Shown one piece after another: positions 22,478 to 33,987 of a stretch of 64,000 bases of DNA. The notes under the pieces are model-generated. The model saw only the letters and a list, made by a program, of their open reading frames with translations, had not been told where the DNA came from and searched no databases. The translations under genes were made by a program, and so were the position numbers. Source of the stretch: Cryptomeria japonica (taxonomy: Eukaryota; Streptophyta; Pinopsida; Cupressales; Cupressaceae); NCBI RefSeq assembly GCF_030272615.1, contig NC_081411.1, positions 180,378,977 through 180,442,976 on the forward strand. Reading direction: 5' to 3'. The number at the start of each line of letters is the position of its first letter. Position 1 is the first letter of the stretch.

Positions 22478-22570
22478 TGTCAATTAACACTCATTTGATT
22501 AGTTTCATATGCTGTCATTGATGGCAACATGTTATGGCTTCATTCTTTGGTCTGGTTCTATGTAGGGGAA
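22478..22570 (+). repeat. Short LTR-start-like fragment
   Basis: TGTTGTCAATTAACACTC followed by GCTGTCATTGATGGCAAC resembles the first ~60 bases of the copia-type LTRs here (TGTTGG with TGTCATTGATGGCAAC). It probably belongs to another insertion truncated by GYP-2. The right limit is a guess. Confidence 0.35.
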
Positions 22571-24064
22571 AAAGTGAGACTAAGTATGGAAAGCCTAATC
22601 TCACTCTCATACACACTCATGTAATACGAAAGAGCCTAGGGAGGTAATGCACGTAGGATACTTATTATGAGAAAGAGAGAGTCATGGATTACCTCTTAGG
22701 TTTTCTATTCCTTTGTTATAAATGAGAGAGAGGAATTATGCAAAATGCAATCTAACCTAGAAAGAAAGTAAGCAAGAAAACCCTAATCTGAGAATGCAAA
22801 TCAAAGAATAACTGACACACTGCTGAAAAGTATAGATCAGAAGGAAAAATCAGAGGTGCACCTATGTTTGAAATATGAGTAGGAATGTACATGACCAACA
22901 TACCATGCCACTATCCTAGGTAGGGCTAATGCACCATACTCCTATCCTTGGGGCTTCTACCAAGATTTGCAACCCAAAACTATCCTTGTGTGCTCTTCTA
23001 GTCCTGAAACTTCCAGCGATGCTCGGATCTGAACCTGCCACTAAAGTTGAAAAAGAGGGTTTGGGGTGGCTATATAGTGCTTTTCCTTAGTCAAACCCCC
23101 ATGTTGGTGATTTCTACCTCCACGAATAGCTGATAATGTACTGAAAATGTGTGTGCAAGATCCTAAGAATGAAAGTAAACAACCTAGAGCAACCCTAAAG
23201 AGTAAAACCTAATTGCTTATAATTGACAAAGTAAATTCTCTAAATCCACAATGCAAAGTGATCTAAAGCATGAATGTGAATCAAAATGAATGTTATGCAA
23301 AGACATGAAACCATACCCAACCCTAAGGGAGAGGTACAAGCCAATTGTTAGTCAGTGATCTCCTATTGTTCTTCTACATCTTCAAAAGCCCCCAATTGAT
23401 AAAATGATTCTCGATGAATGTTTAATGTTGTTGAAGACTTCAAATATCCACTCTTTCACTGCAAAGAAGGCTCTATTGCTCCAAAAACCTGTCCTTAGAT
23501 TCTTAGAAGAAGAGCCCTTCAAATGAAGAAAGAGAGCTCTTAAGTATGAAACCCTAGATCTTAATTTCATGTTTAGGCCGACCAAGGATTTGAATTTCCT
23601 ATTGATATTTTGGGGTTAAGCATTATTATATCATAGGATTGTGCTCCTAAAATTTCAAGGAAAATGTCATAGACCATGTGCATTCTCGCCACGGTCCAAC
23701 CAACTTTTCACCAAATTTTTGGGGCCATTAGATATGATGATATTAGAGTGCATACCAAAGTTATAACTAATTTCGAGATGTTTTGATATGCAAAATCCTG
23801 CCTAAATGGTCAAAATAAGACATAATTAGGGTTTATGATTAAATGATTCATTGGAGGAATAAGATAAAAAGGGGCACACTTAGGGTAAAGGGCCCAACTT
23901 TATAATATATAAAGTGATGAAACATGACCTTAGATTTAATTAAAATAATTAATTAAATGATTAAAGGGGAATTATAAATGCAAGATGCAAGACACTAAGG
24001 CAGGTACTAAGCTAAGTGTGAAATTTTACCACCCTAGCAAGGGTGTACAATTTATGACACTACA
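22571..24064 (-). repeat. GYP-2 3' LTR on the minus strand
   Basis: Read on the minus strand, an LTR-like start TGTAGTGTCATAAATTGTAC lies at 24064, preceded by a purine tract (AAAGTGGGGGATAAA, 24065-24079). That is the order internal - polypurine tract - 3' LTR. The left end is not defined; I place it where copia-like sequence gives way. No coding potential. The assignment to gypsy rests on the start sequence and tract only. Confidence 0.5.
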
Positions 24065-24965
24065 TTTATCCCCCACTTTATCAGTCATATGACACTATAT
24101 GAATATGCAAGCTAAAGTACAGAAAAGTAAACATCATTTGAAAAAGGATATATCCATTAGTTGTCGAACGAAGCCCCCAGCGGTATCTGCAGTACATAGT
24201 TAGGAACCACACCCTACAAAACCACATGTTAGATCACAAAATCACCTAATACTTACTATGGAAGGTGATGAAATTCACGAGTAGCTATATGCTCCCCTTT
24301 TTTTGACATGCTTATTAGTGAGGTGAAACAGGGTGTCATGTTTTCCACAATGAATTATGATAAAGATTTTGATGAAGGAAGTTCAAAAGAAGGCTTGATT
24401 GCTCATCCAAGCACATTATGGAACTAATACGGAGCAAGAGGAAAAATGCATGATTCCAATGACATCAATGGTGAGAGAATCAAATCTTCCTAGCTCAAGA
24501 TATGATAGATTGAAGAACAAGTGCATAAATTAAGGTTTTAACTTAAAAACATAAAGTGAAAAAGTGCATAACTCATAAATATGAAAGTGACACCTTCATT
24601 TGTCACTTTCTAGCTTTTTGGAACTATTCACTACAAAGGATCCTACATACAAGTCATCATGTCGTGATGCTAACCTGAGCGACCTATGGGGATGGAGATC
24701 ATGTGCCATTCTGTACTCACCAGTTGATCGCTTGATGAGGTGAGTTGAGCTTCTGTTGACTCTATTTGAATTTTTCATTCTTTCATAGTTTTTAGGAATG
24801 ATGATGTCATCACCTAGTCTGAGCCCGGGCCCACTCTTTGGACACATAGGGGTCCTAGGGTGCCTTGGTCCTCTTAGGGTGCCATAGTCCCAAGGGGGTG
24901 CCTGGTCCTCCTAGGGTGCCCTGGTCCCATCTAGGTGCCATCCTCCCAACTGGGCACCATAGTCC
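24065..24965 (-). other. GYP-2 3' internal region
   Basis: On the minus strand this would lie just upstream of the GYP-2 3' LTR. It has an 83-codon open stretch (24596-24847: GLRLGDDIIIPKNYERMK, STGEYRMAHDLHPHRSLRL) of unknown family and otherwise no recognisable domain. It is cut by the NAR-A2 LTR at 24966. Confidence 0.4.
24845..24960. repeat. Degenerate tandem GGGTGCC-type repeats
   Basis: Five to six units of about 18-20 bases with consensus near TAGGGTGCCATGGTCCTC: e.g. CTAGGGTGCCTTGGTCCTC, TTAGGGTGCCATAGTCCCA, CTAGGGTGCCCTGGTCCC, CTGGGCACCATAGTCCT. G+C rich compared with its surroundings. Confidence 0.75.
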
Positions 24966-25777
24966 TATTGACATTCTACACTCTTATGAGAATAGTTGAT
25001 GTTGTCATTGATGGCAACCATCTGGCAACCAACTAGCAATCATCTGTCAACGCACCAGCACCGGGAATAGACTTCTACATTCATCGACAGGCACTTCACC
25101 GGCAGCGGCAATAATGAATACTGACACTCAATCCGACATAGAATACAATTTTGTTTATTGTTTTATATTGTAATTATCTTTTGTAAAAGCCAACATGGCA
25201 TATTATAAAAGACTCATATATATGTAGGAGATCTTATAGGTCATTTTGAGAGATGATATAATAGTGATGAGAGAGAGAGAATAGATGATATTTTGTATAA
25301 GGTGATATAGTTATAGCGAAGGTTTTGGTAATAGACTGAGCTTAAACCGATACTGAACTTGGCATACTTGATGCTGATTTGAAGAAGTACATTGTATTGG
25401 ATTTTGATAATCCATTTTGTAAGTCTGTGAGACTTCTATTTTGTAATTGAGTAGTGATCTCTAGGCTGCTAGCCTTCCTGCATGTGTAGGTCCCTCATTG
25501 TAAGTAATATTTATTCATTGGCCAGTTAGTGAATATTGTGGGTCACAAATCCCATCGAGGTTTTTCCCACACTGGGTTTCCTCGTTAAATATCTTGTGTT
25601 ATGGTGTGTTCTATATGCTATCTTTGTTATTCTTATTTGCTGCATTAATTCTTATTTATCGGTACACTATTTTGGGATACAAAGTTCTTAATAAGTTTAA
25701 ATATTCTGCTAACCGGTTAGACACTGATTCACCCCCTCCCCTTCTTAGTGTCTTTGGGACTGTCATTGATTCTAACA
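24966..25777 (+). repeat. NAR-A2 5' LTR (812 bp)
   Basis: It matches the NAR-A1 3' LTR from its first bases (TATTGACATTCTACACTCTT versus TGTTGGAATTCTACACTCTT), including GATGTTGTCATTGATGGCAACC, TGATCTCTAGGCTGCTAGCC, GTGGGTCACAAATCCCATCG and the CACCCCCTCCCCTTCTTAG tail. It ends TCTAACA. The terminal TG has mutated to TA. Confidence 0.88.
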
Positions 25778-25779
25778 AT

Positions 25780-25792
25780 TGGTATTAGAGCC
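25780..25792 (+). other. NAR-A2 primer binding site
   Basis: TGGTATTAGAGCC, one C-to-T change from the initiator-Met tRNA site, two bases after the LTR. Confidence 0.85.
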
Positions 25793-25848
25793 TGATCTTC
25801 TATTTTCAAAAGCCTAACAGCTTGAGGAAGATTTTGACACCGGTATAG

Positions 25849-26461
25849 ATGGAGAACTTAAGAAAAAAATTGGAAGGAGCTCTTGTAGATTATGATGCAA
25901 CAAAATTGAAGAATATCAAACTTGAAGATGATCTAAGGACTGCATAGGAATTCATTAAAGGACTTCAGGAGAACTTTCCTATAGCACAAAATAAAAGAAA
26001 ATAACTTCATGAGAAGATGCAGAAAGATGATGAAGAAAAAGAAACTCTTAATGCACTTGCAAACAAGTTGAGATGGAAAAACAATAATATGAAGAATGAA
26101 ATGCAAGATATGACTATGAGGTTATGTAAATACATTGAAGATAGGAAGAAGAATGAAGAAGAATTTACTAGGAGACTCAATGATGTTGGAAATGAAAATC
26201 TAAGACTTAGTCATGAAAATGATATGTTGAAGATAGATCCGATTGACATGCAACATGATAAAACAAAGCTTATGAGACAAAAGGATATTCAGGAAAATGA
26301 GTTGGCTACTCCAAATCAACACAAAGAGAAATTCAATAAAAGTTTAGAGGATCTTGATGACATGCTTAAAAGTCAAAAACCTAATGGAGATACACATGGA
26401 CTTGGATTTGAAGTTGGAGAATTTTCTGGTACTACAAACAATCTAGATCAAAACAAATCGG
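25849..26461 (+). pseudogene. NAR-A2 Gag-like protein, coiled-coil part only
   Basis: MENLRKKLEGALVDYDATKL, then two early stops, then an open coiled-coil stretch from 26017 (MKNEMQDMTMRLCKYIEDRK, ENLRLSHENDMLKIDPIDMQ) to GLGFEVGEFSGTTNN. It is the same protein as NAR-A1 970-1365 and NAR-A3 55866-56327. It ends at 26461 where the GYP-1 LTR begins, so knuckles and ORF2 are missing from this side. I did not find the continuation beyond GYP-1. Confidence 0.85.
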
Positions 26462-27551
26462 TGTAATACCCTAAAAATGGTCATCTAAACCATGAGCCCC
26501 TAATCTCGACAATGTCACTAAGGTCCTAACCAAAGGCAATTAAATCAATCTTGAGCACACAATTAATTTCTTAAATCATCAATGTCACATGGCAAAATTA
26601 ATCAATCACTATTAATTAAATATTTATTTAATTAATTGATCATTCCAAGTAAATCATTTTAAACAATTATCTTATTTATTTTAATTAAATATCTTTTGCA
26701 TATTTAATTAAATAAATCAATTTACCATTAAATCATCAAAAAGAGGAATTAATTTGAAAAATAAATAAAAATTGTCACAAATCTTCAAAAAAAGAAACAA
26801 ATCAAGAAAGAGGAATTGGAAATTATGAGCACAAATCTTCAAAAATGGAAATAAATGAAAAAAGGAATTAATTGACAAAAAAAGAATTAAAAATTTGAGA
26901 AAAGAAATCAATCGGAGATAATGTTGGAAAAATAAATTAAAAATTGATAGATAATCTCAAAGAAAGCAATTAAAACAATTAAATATTAAATTTGAATGAA
27001 AGAGAGAATAAATCAGTTTTTCTTGATTTTATCTTATTTTTAGTTCAATTTCATTTTAAAACTGAGAAAAGCATCCAATCACATCAATTCACCTGGATTG
27101 TGCTTCCTCTTGGAAAATCTTGACCGCTCATCATCATTTGATCTCAGCCTTTGGTTTCTTTTTGAATTTTCTATAAATTCAGGCTCTCATCTCTCATTCA
27201 AAAAATCCCAGAGAATGTATTGTTAATATGTTGTTTTTGCTCTAGGTTCATTGAGAATATTGCATACATATTTAGATCATTTATCTCATTTATTGCTTAA
27301 ATCTTGTTATATTAATCTTGCATCCATCTAGCTAATATCATGCTCATATAGATTAAATCCTTCATCTTGGTGTCGTCTAGTCACTGGTATTGCTTATAAT
27401 CTGAGAGCAATCTTATACTCGCATCTTTTAGAAGGCAATGGGTCGATTTGTTATGGTTTTCATATTCATATTTATATCTATCTAACCATGCATGTAATGA
27501 CTTGATTGAAGTGTTGTGCTTACAGATACAGGTCCACTTTTCACACACACA
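26462..27551 (+). repeat. GYP-1 5' LTR (about 1.09 kb)
   Basis: It starts TGTAATACCCTAAAAATGG and ends CACACACACA just before a primer-site-like block. AT-rich, no coding. The five bases before it are ATCGG. I found no matching 3' LTR downstream within the window. Confidence 0.75.
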
Positions 27552-27573
27552 TTTTTGGTGCCCACCGTGGGGC
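27552..27573 (+). other. GYP-1 primer-site-like block
   Basis: TTTTTGGTGCCCACCGTGGGGC follows the LTR. TGGYGCCCACCGTGGGGC is, to my knowledge, a common block after the 5' LTR of plant Ty3/gypsy elements. I do not assign the tRNA. Confidence 0.65.
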
Positions 27574-29635
27574 AGAAAACTACTTTTTCGGCCTCAGAAT
27601 CATTCTTTTTATCCTGCAGGTTTCGTTCGTACAGGCTTTGTGAAATATCGTACAAGTAGTTTCACTACATCATACGACATTATATTGAAGCATGTAGTTT
27701 ATCGTATGACATAATATTATACCCTATAGTTTGTCGTATGAATTAGAGTATGGACTCATACAACATACTATTTCTCGTTATTTGATTTTATCCTCTGTTG
27801 TCATGTGCTAATTTTTGACTCGTATGATAAAAGTTCTTTCGTCGTTTCATTTTATGAGAATTGTTGTACGATTCTGTTCTCTGTTAGATTAAAAGCAAGT
27901 TTCACTTTTCAGGGTTTTTTTTGAATTAAATTTGGATTTACTAACACTAACCCTGAATTGTCTTCTGTCTGCCTGGTATTTTCATAGCCTGACCAGTTTC
28001 TTGCAGGACGCTTGTCAAAGAATTTATCAATCAAACACACGCCTATAAAAGAATAAAAACAACATGATTACTAATGCGTTGTTTTTGCAGGTTGCCTAAA
28101 GAGAAATCAATCAAACATCGTGTATTCGTTAATTTTTTTTAGGCACCTAACCTGCTATCTGGGTAATGAACAAATCTGTCTTTTGTGTTTTTTTTTGGAA
28201 AATTTTGAGAGGTAAGAGAGTATGCTCTTGTCTTTTTAAGACAATCAGAAATCTAGACCCTTAAGGCTTTTTCTTTGTTTGAGATTTGTACATCTTTAGT
28301 AGGCCTGCCCTCCCAAGGGGTTGAAAAACTCTTAAAGTCGTTGCGTTTGGTGTGAGGGGAACGACCTTAGTGGGAATGACTAAATGCCAAGTACTCCAAC
28401 CCACTATAAAATAAACATGATTTGATGAAAATAAAGTCAACGATAGTGCTCGGGAATAGCTCTCCTCAGTACCTTTGGGTATATTGAACCTTGGTTTTCA
28501 AGGCTGGGAGACCTCTTAATTGAGTTTATACCTTGACGCACCAAACAAAACCCTTACTAGATCCAATTAAAGTTAGAAGCTACCTGATTCACCTCTGAAA
28601 GGTTGATAATCTTTGTGCAAGAGAGATAGTAACTCTCCCAAGACACTTGCCATATCGTGCCCCCATTAGCATTTGGAGTCAGCTAATATGACATTGAGAA
28701 TCCATTGCGTGAGACTCAGCGGCTATATTCTGATTAGCTATTGGGTGTGTACCTAAGTCAGCAAGCAAAGGTTTTCTTCTCTAAGCCAACTTCCATAGGG
28801 TTTGCATGCTGTGATTGGAGTTACTATTTATACTGCGTGTTTTCTGTGCTTTCATCTCTCAAACTAAAATTGGAATACTAAAACGGAGAAAACAAATAAA
28901 CAAACTCAGTGATCAAAACTCTGTCTGTGTCACAAACTAGTCTATCCTGGTAAAAAATCAGTCCATCTCAGAATTGGTCATACTTAGTTGTCATACCTAG
29001 CCATTGAAAAATTCAGAATTTTTTGTCTCTGTCCTGTTAACAGTCATACGAGCCTGATCATTTGTCATCCTGCACCATATTCTATGTCATACGAGTCTGC
29101 TAATTTGTCACATGAAGCTAATCCTCTATCATATGAGATCTAGAAGTCTGTCATTCTAAGCTAAATCCTGTGTCATATGAGATAGAACTGCACAAAATCA
29201 TTTGTTGTTCGGGACCTACCCATTTATCATACGGTACTAGGCAGCAACTCATACGAAACAAAACTGTTGTCGTCCTAAAGCTATTATACTGTCATATGGT
29301 CTCAGAAATTCTATCGTATGAGTCTCTGATTTTGTCAATCCAAAATAGTCTATAGTGAGCCTAAAACTGGTTATCATCCTCCTGAGCATAAACAACCTTG
29401 ATAGTGTACCTCTGTCGTTGCGTTGCACGATTTTGTCGATCATCTTTAAGCTAGTTCAAACAAACATCTTATCAAACCTAAGTTAACTTAGATAACGTCT
29501 TACACAGGATAAATCATTCTTGAAACCAAATTAGATCTTAGTTACTTCTCTCAATCACTACATTAAACGAACTACTAGCTACAATTTGATCTTGACTTCC
29601 GCAACACATCTCACTCTTGGTCCTATTAGTTACAA
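27574..29635 (+). other. GYP-1 untranslated leader, 2 kb, with TCATACGA / TCGTATGA motifs
   Basis: There is no long open frame between the primer site and the Gag start. Two zones carry a repeated octamer and its reverse complement: 27640-27770 (CATACGACA, TCGTATGACA, TCGTATGAAT, TCATACAACA) and 28980-29330 (several GTCATACGAG/GTCATATGAG, TCATACGGT, TCATACGAAAC, TCGTATGAGT). The middle (28200-28800) is more G+C balanced and non-repetitive. A long leader before gag is usual in Tat-branch gypsy elements. Confidence 0.6.
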
Positions 29636-31534
29636 ATGCCTATTCAAACAAGAAGCTCTTGCAGCAAAACAGATAAAGCAAAAGAAACACCCTTTTCATC
29701 AAATGACAATCCATTCTTCAAAGAAAACCCCTTTCAAAGTAAACAATCCTCGTCACAAATACTAGTTTATGACATACCAATCTTTGGTCAGCCCTTATCT
29801 CCCACCATGTCTGGGGAAAGACAAGAAAGAGAAGCTAATAAATGAGAAACACATGACGACTTTAGCAATCATGCCACTAATAGTGATTCCTCATCGACTG
29901 AATCTGAGCTTCCTAAACCTCCTGAAGCCGAAGTACATAGATGTCAGAATGATAAAGAGTTCCAGAAAATGATGAAGGTCATCATGGCTAGGGAAAAAGA
30001 AGACTATTTCTTAGAATTAGCAAAGAAAGGCACTAAACTCCCTACTGGTTATAATGTGGAATCCCTCATCGCTAAAGAAGAAGAAACACCATGGGGATAG
30101 ATAAGCAAACAAATGCAAACATTACAAACTGCGGTCACAAAACTATAAAACAAAGATAAAACGCCAAAAAAATATTCTCTGGACACAATATGCTCGTTCC
30201 CATTTGACAAGAACCTTTACATGTCTCCATTTCCTTCAAGAGTTGAGATCCCAAAATTTGACAAATACGATGGTACCTTAGATCCTCAAGATCATGTCAA
30301 AGAGTATTGTGCCACCTGTATGGAGTTCATGCACGATTAAACATACCTCATGCACCTTTTCCCAAGGAGTTTAGGGGGTAAAGCAATGGAATGGTTCAAA
30401 AGCCTACCCAAAGGGATAAAAATGTTTGAAGAACTAATCCAACTATTTTTACAACAATACTCATACAACATTCGTCACCCAGTCACTATGATAGAGCTTT
30501 GCAATACTAGACAAAAGAAAGGAGAACCCTTTCTCACTTTCCTCCAACGATGGAGAAAGATGTTCTCTAGATATTCATAGAATATCCTAGATCTTGAGAA
30601 AATGAATATCTTTGTCAACAACTTAGTCCTTGAATTAAAGTATAGTGTCTAGATGCAAGTACACCCTTCATTCAACAAAATGGTAGATAATGCCCTTAGA
30701 ATGGAAGACATGCTTATCAAAAAGGAAGATATATCACTTTGGAAAGAAACATCGCAAGGTTCTAGCTCTAAAGAAAATAGTAAATACTAGAAATATGGAA
30801 AAGATAGCAACAAGAATGTCGTTAATGATGGAGTGGTAGATACTATCCAAGCAAAAACAAAATCCACAATATTTAACTTGGCTAGTGGCATGCAAGCACT
30901 CAAGGCAGCTAAAACTACAACTAAGAATCCCCCAAAGAAAACAAGAGAATGGTTTAAAGAAAAACCTTGGCTTTCAAAACCTAAGCATGACTTTACTCTT
31001 CTAGATGAATCATATGAATTGGCTTTTAAAACTTTATTGGCAAATAATCTGATAACATTGCCAGAAAATTCTAGACCATATGACCTAGAAATTATACCCA
31101 AATGGTGGAGAGAAAATGAATACTATGACTACCATTAGAACAAGGGACATAACCTAAACAACTGCATGAAACTCCAACATGAAATCCAAGATCTCATTGA
31201 TGCAGGAAAGATCATTGTTGGAAATCATGTGACTAATGCTGATCATAAGGCCTTTAAAGATCTCTTACCCACTTATGAACAAGGAGATTCCTCAAAATCG
31301 AAGGGAGGAGCTAGGGTCAATTATACCTACACTAACAATGATAATGTGATCAATATGATTGAATCTATTCAACTTGAATATTGAAATGTGATCATAGTCC
31401 TAGATCACCAAAATCAAACACAAACTGCTAATGTCGTGACTTGCGCTTAAAGGAAGATTACTCTCCCAAGAGCTAGTTCCTCAACTTTTGATCAAACAAC
31501 ATCAAATCTACCAAATAGACAAATAGACACAATC
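29636..31534 (+). pseudogene. GYP-1 Gag
   Basis: Start MPIQTRSSCSKTDKAKE. Capsid core: VEIPKFDKYDGTLDPQDHVK, FPRSLGGKAMEWFKSLPKG, FLTFLQRWRKMFSRY. Later ASGMQALKAAKTTTKNPPKK, RPYDLEIIPKWWRENEYYDYH and GHNLNNCMKLQHEIQDLIDA, a His/Cys element replacing the usual knuckle in this gypsy branch. About ten in-frame stops, mostly TAG, but a single frame continues into the protease. It would form the virus-like particle. Confidence 0.85.
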
Positions 31535-32436
31535 ATGGCTAAATCAAAACAACTGGATTCATCATCTTCTCCTAGTTATAGTATTGTTGAAAAATTGAAG
31601 AGAACCAATGCTCAAATCTCCATTTTGGAACTGCTTAAAATCTCTTCTACTCATAGGGAGGTCCTGGACAAGGCTCTACTTACCACCAATGTCCCTAAAG
31701 ATTCAGATGTAGATTGGTTTCAATCTATGGTGGGTCACCTAACCTCACCTCATTACCTCACTTTCTCTGAAGAAGATGATAACTCACTGAGTCACCCACA
31801 TAACCAGCCATTACACATTGAAGCCATGATCCATAAACACCGTGTTAAACGTGTTTTGATAGATGGAGGTGCTCGGTTGAATATTTGTACATACAATCTA
31901 TGGACATAGCTGGGATTTTTTGAAAATGTTATTGATCCAACAAAGAAGATAACAATCGAGGCTTATGATGAAGAAGAAAGAACTGCTAAGGGTCCGGTAC
32001 TATTACCAATCAAAGTAGGACCTATAGAAAGACATGTCATTTTTCAAGTCTTGGATCTTCATCTTTCATACAACATCTTATTGGGTAGGCCATGGATTCA
32101 TGAAATAAAAGAAGTACCATCTACGTATCATCAATGCCTGAAATTTCCTTATAATGAAGTTGAAGTCAGTATTCCAGTCGATACAAGCTATACCTACAAT
32201 GCATTAATGCAAAGTGTTGATGCTTTTGTTCCTCATAATAGAGCAGCCTCCATAGCTGAAAGTTTGGAATCTTTGCTGAAAGATTTAAAAAAGAAATTGA
32301 AAATCACAAACACTGGCATGGATGGCTACAAGATAGAGCCTATACTCTCACTAATGTCTCTTCCTCCATCACCAAGACAGTCGGGAAAACCATCAGAGGT
32401 GATGAAGTCACAAATTTCAACTCCAAAAGTCATTTA
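31535..32436 (+). pseudogene. GYP-1 protease and following linker (left of COP-3)
   Basis: The aspartic protease core is HIEAMIHKHRVKRVLIDGGA with RLNICTYNLW (active site DGG where copia has DSG), one TAG, then RHVIFQVLDLHLSYNILLGR and PWIHEIKEVPSTYHQCLKF (~31800-32170). The linker runs to STPKVI at 32436, where COP-3 is inserted. The five bases before COP-3 are ATTTA. Confidence 0.85.
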
Positions 32437-33916
32437 TGTTGGCATTATGTGAACTGGTATGAGGACATGATGACATTGCATGTTGTCATTGATGTCAATA
32501 TGCTGAAGAGGAGAGAACCAGTATATGTGAGAACTAGTATAACACTGTGAACAAGAATTTGTGCCAAAGTGAAGCTGTGTGTTTGTTTAAGGTGAACCAA
32601 CATGTGGTTATGGGAACTGGCACATGGAAGCTTTGTATGACTACCGGTCGGTAGTCTCAACTTCAGGGTTTCTGGTTGAAGTGCCTCAAGCCTGTGTGAC
32701 TCAATCGGTGATTTTTTGTGATGAGATAGAATTGTAACGAAGAACAGATCATGTTGCCATGTCAGCCTTGTGCGTGTGAAGGATCTTGCATGAAGGAGAT
32801 TGTCCCTATCTACCTCAGGAATGTACGAAGTCTATAAATGGTGATAACATGTGATGGGTTATGAACCACCATGAAATCGGTGGAAAATGAATGATGGAGA
32901 ACATCTTGAGATTGGTTCAAGACTGTCACATTTAATGCAATGTGCTTAATGGTCAGGATTGAACCATTTGAATTGCTTAACCTAACAGGTTTAGGGTTTA
33001 GGGTTTAAGCTACCAACCTATCTATTTCCTATAAGGTTGATGTTGTGTTTCTTTCAGAGGTTGTTGGTAAAAGTTTTGTGTATCCAAGAGAAGAGATATG
33101 TGATTCTTCCTGGACCAGAAGAGAGAAGTGATACCTACAGAGTGTAAGTGCAGAAGGTGAAGAGGAGCTAAAGTGGATCTACATTGGCATTGAGTGCTAC
33201 TACTAGATCATTGTAATACCTGTTGATCTCTAACCACTTCAATAGTTGAGAAATCCCTTAACAGGGTAGCTTTAATCGGCTTACTATAAATCCTTTAATA
33301 GGGTGACTCAAAACCATTGAGTTCTTGAAATCCTCTAACAAGGTAACCTTTAATAGGGTTTAACCCTTAACTGGGTATTCTAGCCATCCTTTAACCGGGT
33401 GATCCCTAATAGGATCAGTTCCTAATAGAACCTATTGTATTAGTCTTTAACCAAACAAGGCTCCTAAGAGAGAAGACTTCTAAAGAGTTCAAAAACAAGC
33501 TTGTGGGTATTCATCTCCACCATGGTTTTTCCCAGTTGGGTTTCCACATGAAAAATATGTGTCATATGTGATGTCTTTTTCATGTGATGCTATGTTGTTT
33601 TCTGTCAAGCGGTGAATCATGTTGATCTAGCTGTTTATATATATATATTTGATGGCGGATCACCTATTCATGCACTAGGGTGAAATGGAAATGAAGTATT
33701 AGATCATATGAGAAGATAAGTGTCAACTGGTTTATGCTTGTCTCAGTTACTCTGGGTTTTGCCAGTTGTACTCTGTTTAAGAACGGTGTTACTATTTTTC
33801 TGCCTAAGCACAGTGTCTGCTGACAAACTGGTTTAGGATTGTGTTTTTGTCTATACTAATTCACTCCCCCCTCTCAGTACTGGTTTAAGTACTATCCATT
33901 CATCATTGAGTTATCA
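32437..33916 (+). repeat. COP-3 5' LTR (1480 bp)
   Basis: TGTTGGCATTATGTGAACTG to TTATCA, matching 38307-39795 with few differences (about 7% in the first 225 bases, counted by eye). TATA candidate TATAAAT at 32833-32839. It holds a plant telomere-like tract (32988-33008) and iterated CCTTTAACAGGGT-type words (33240-33460). Tail block TTCACTCCCCCCTCTCAG at ~33860. Flanked on the left by ATTTA. Confidence 0.95.
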
Positions 33917-33917
33917 A

Positions 33918-33930
33918 TTAGTATTAGAGC
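33918..33930 (+). other. COP-3 primer binding site, decayed
   Basis: TTAGTATTAGAGC, equivalent to TTGGTATCAGAGC with G-to-A and C-to-T changes. Confidence 0.75.
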
Positions 33931-33987
33931 ATCCTCTAGGTCCTCTGTGTTATAAGCTTAACTGCTTGAGGTAAAGATCCCAGTCTA

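Noticed and set aside
23382-23585. 67-codon minus-strand frame in the GYP-2 LTR
   Set aside because: Lies inside a probable LTR and resembles nothing I know; length is within chance expectation.
32988-33008. True telomere or chromosome end
   Set aside because: Under three repeat units, identical in both LTRs of one element; it is part of the LTR.
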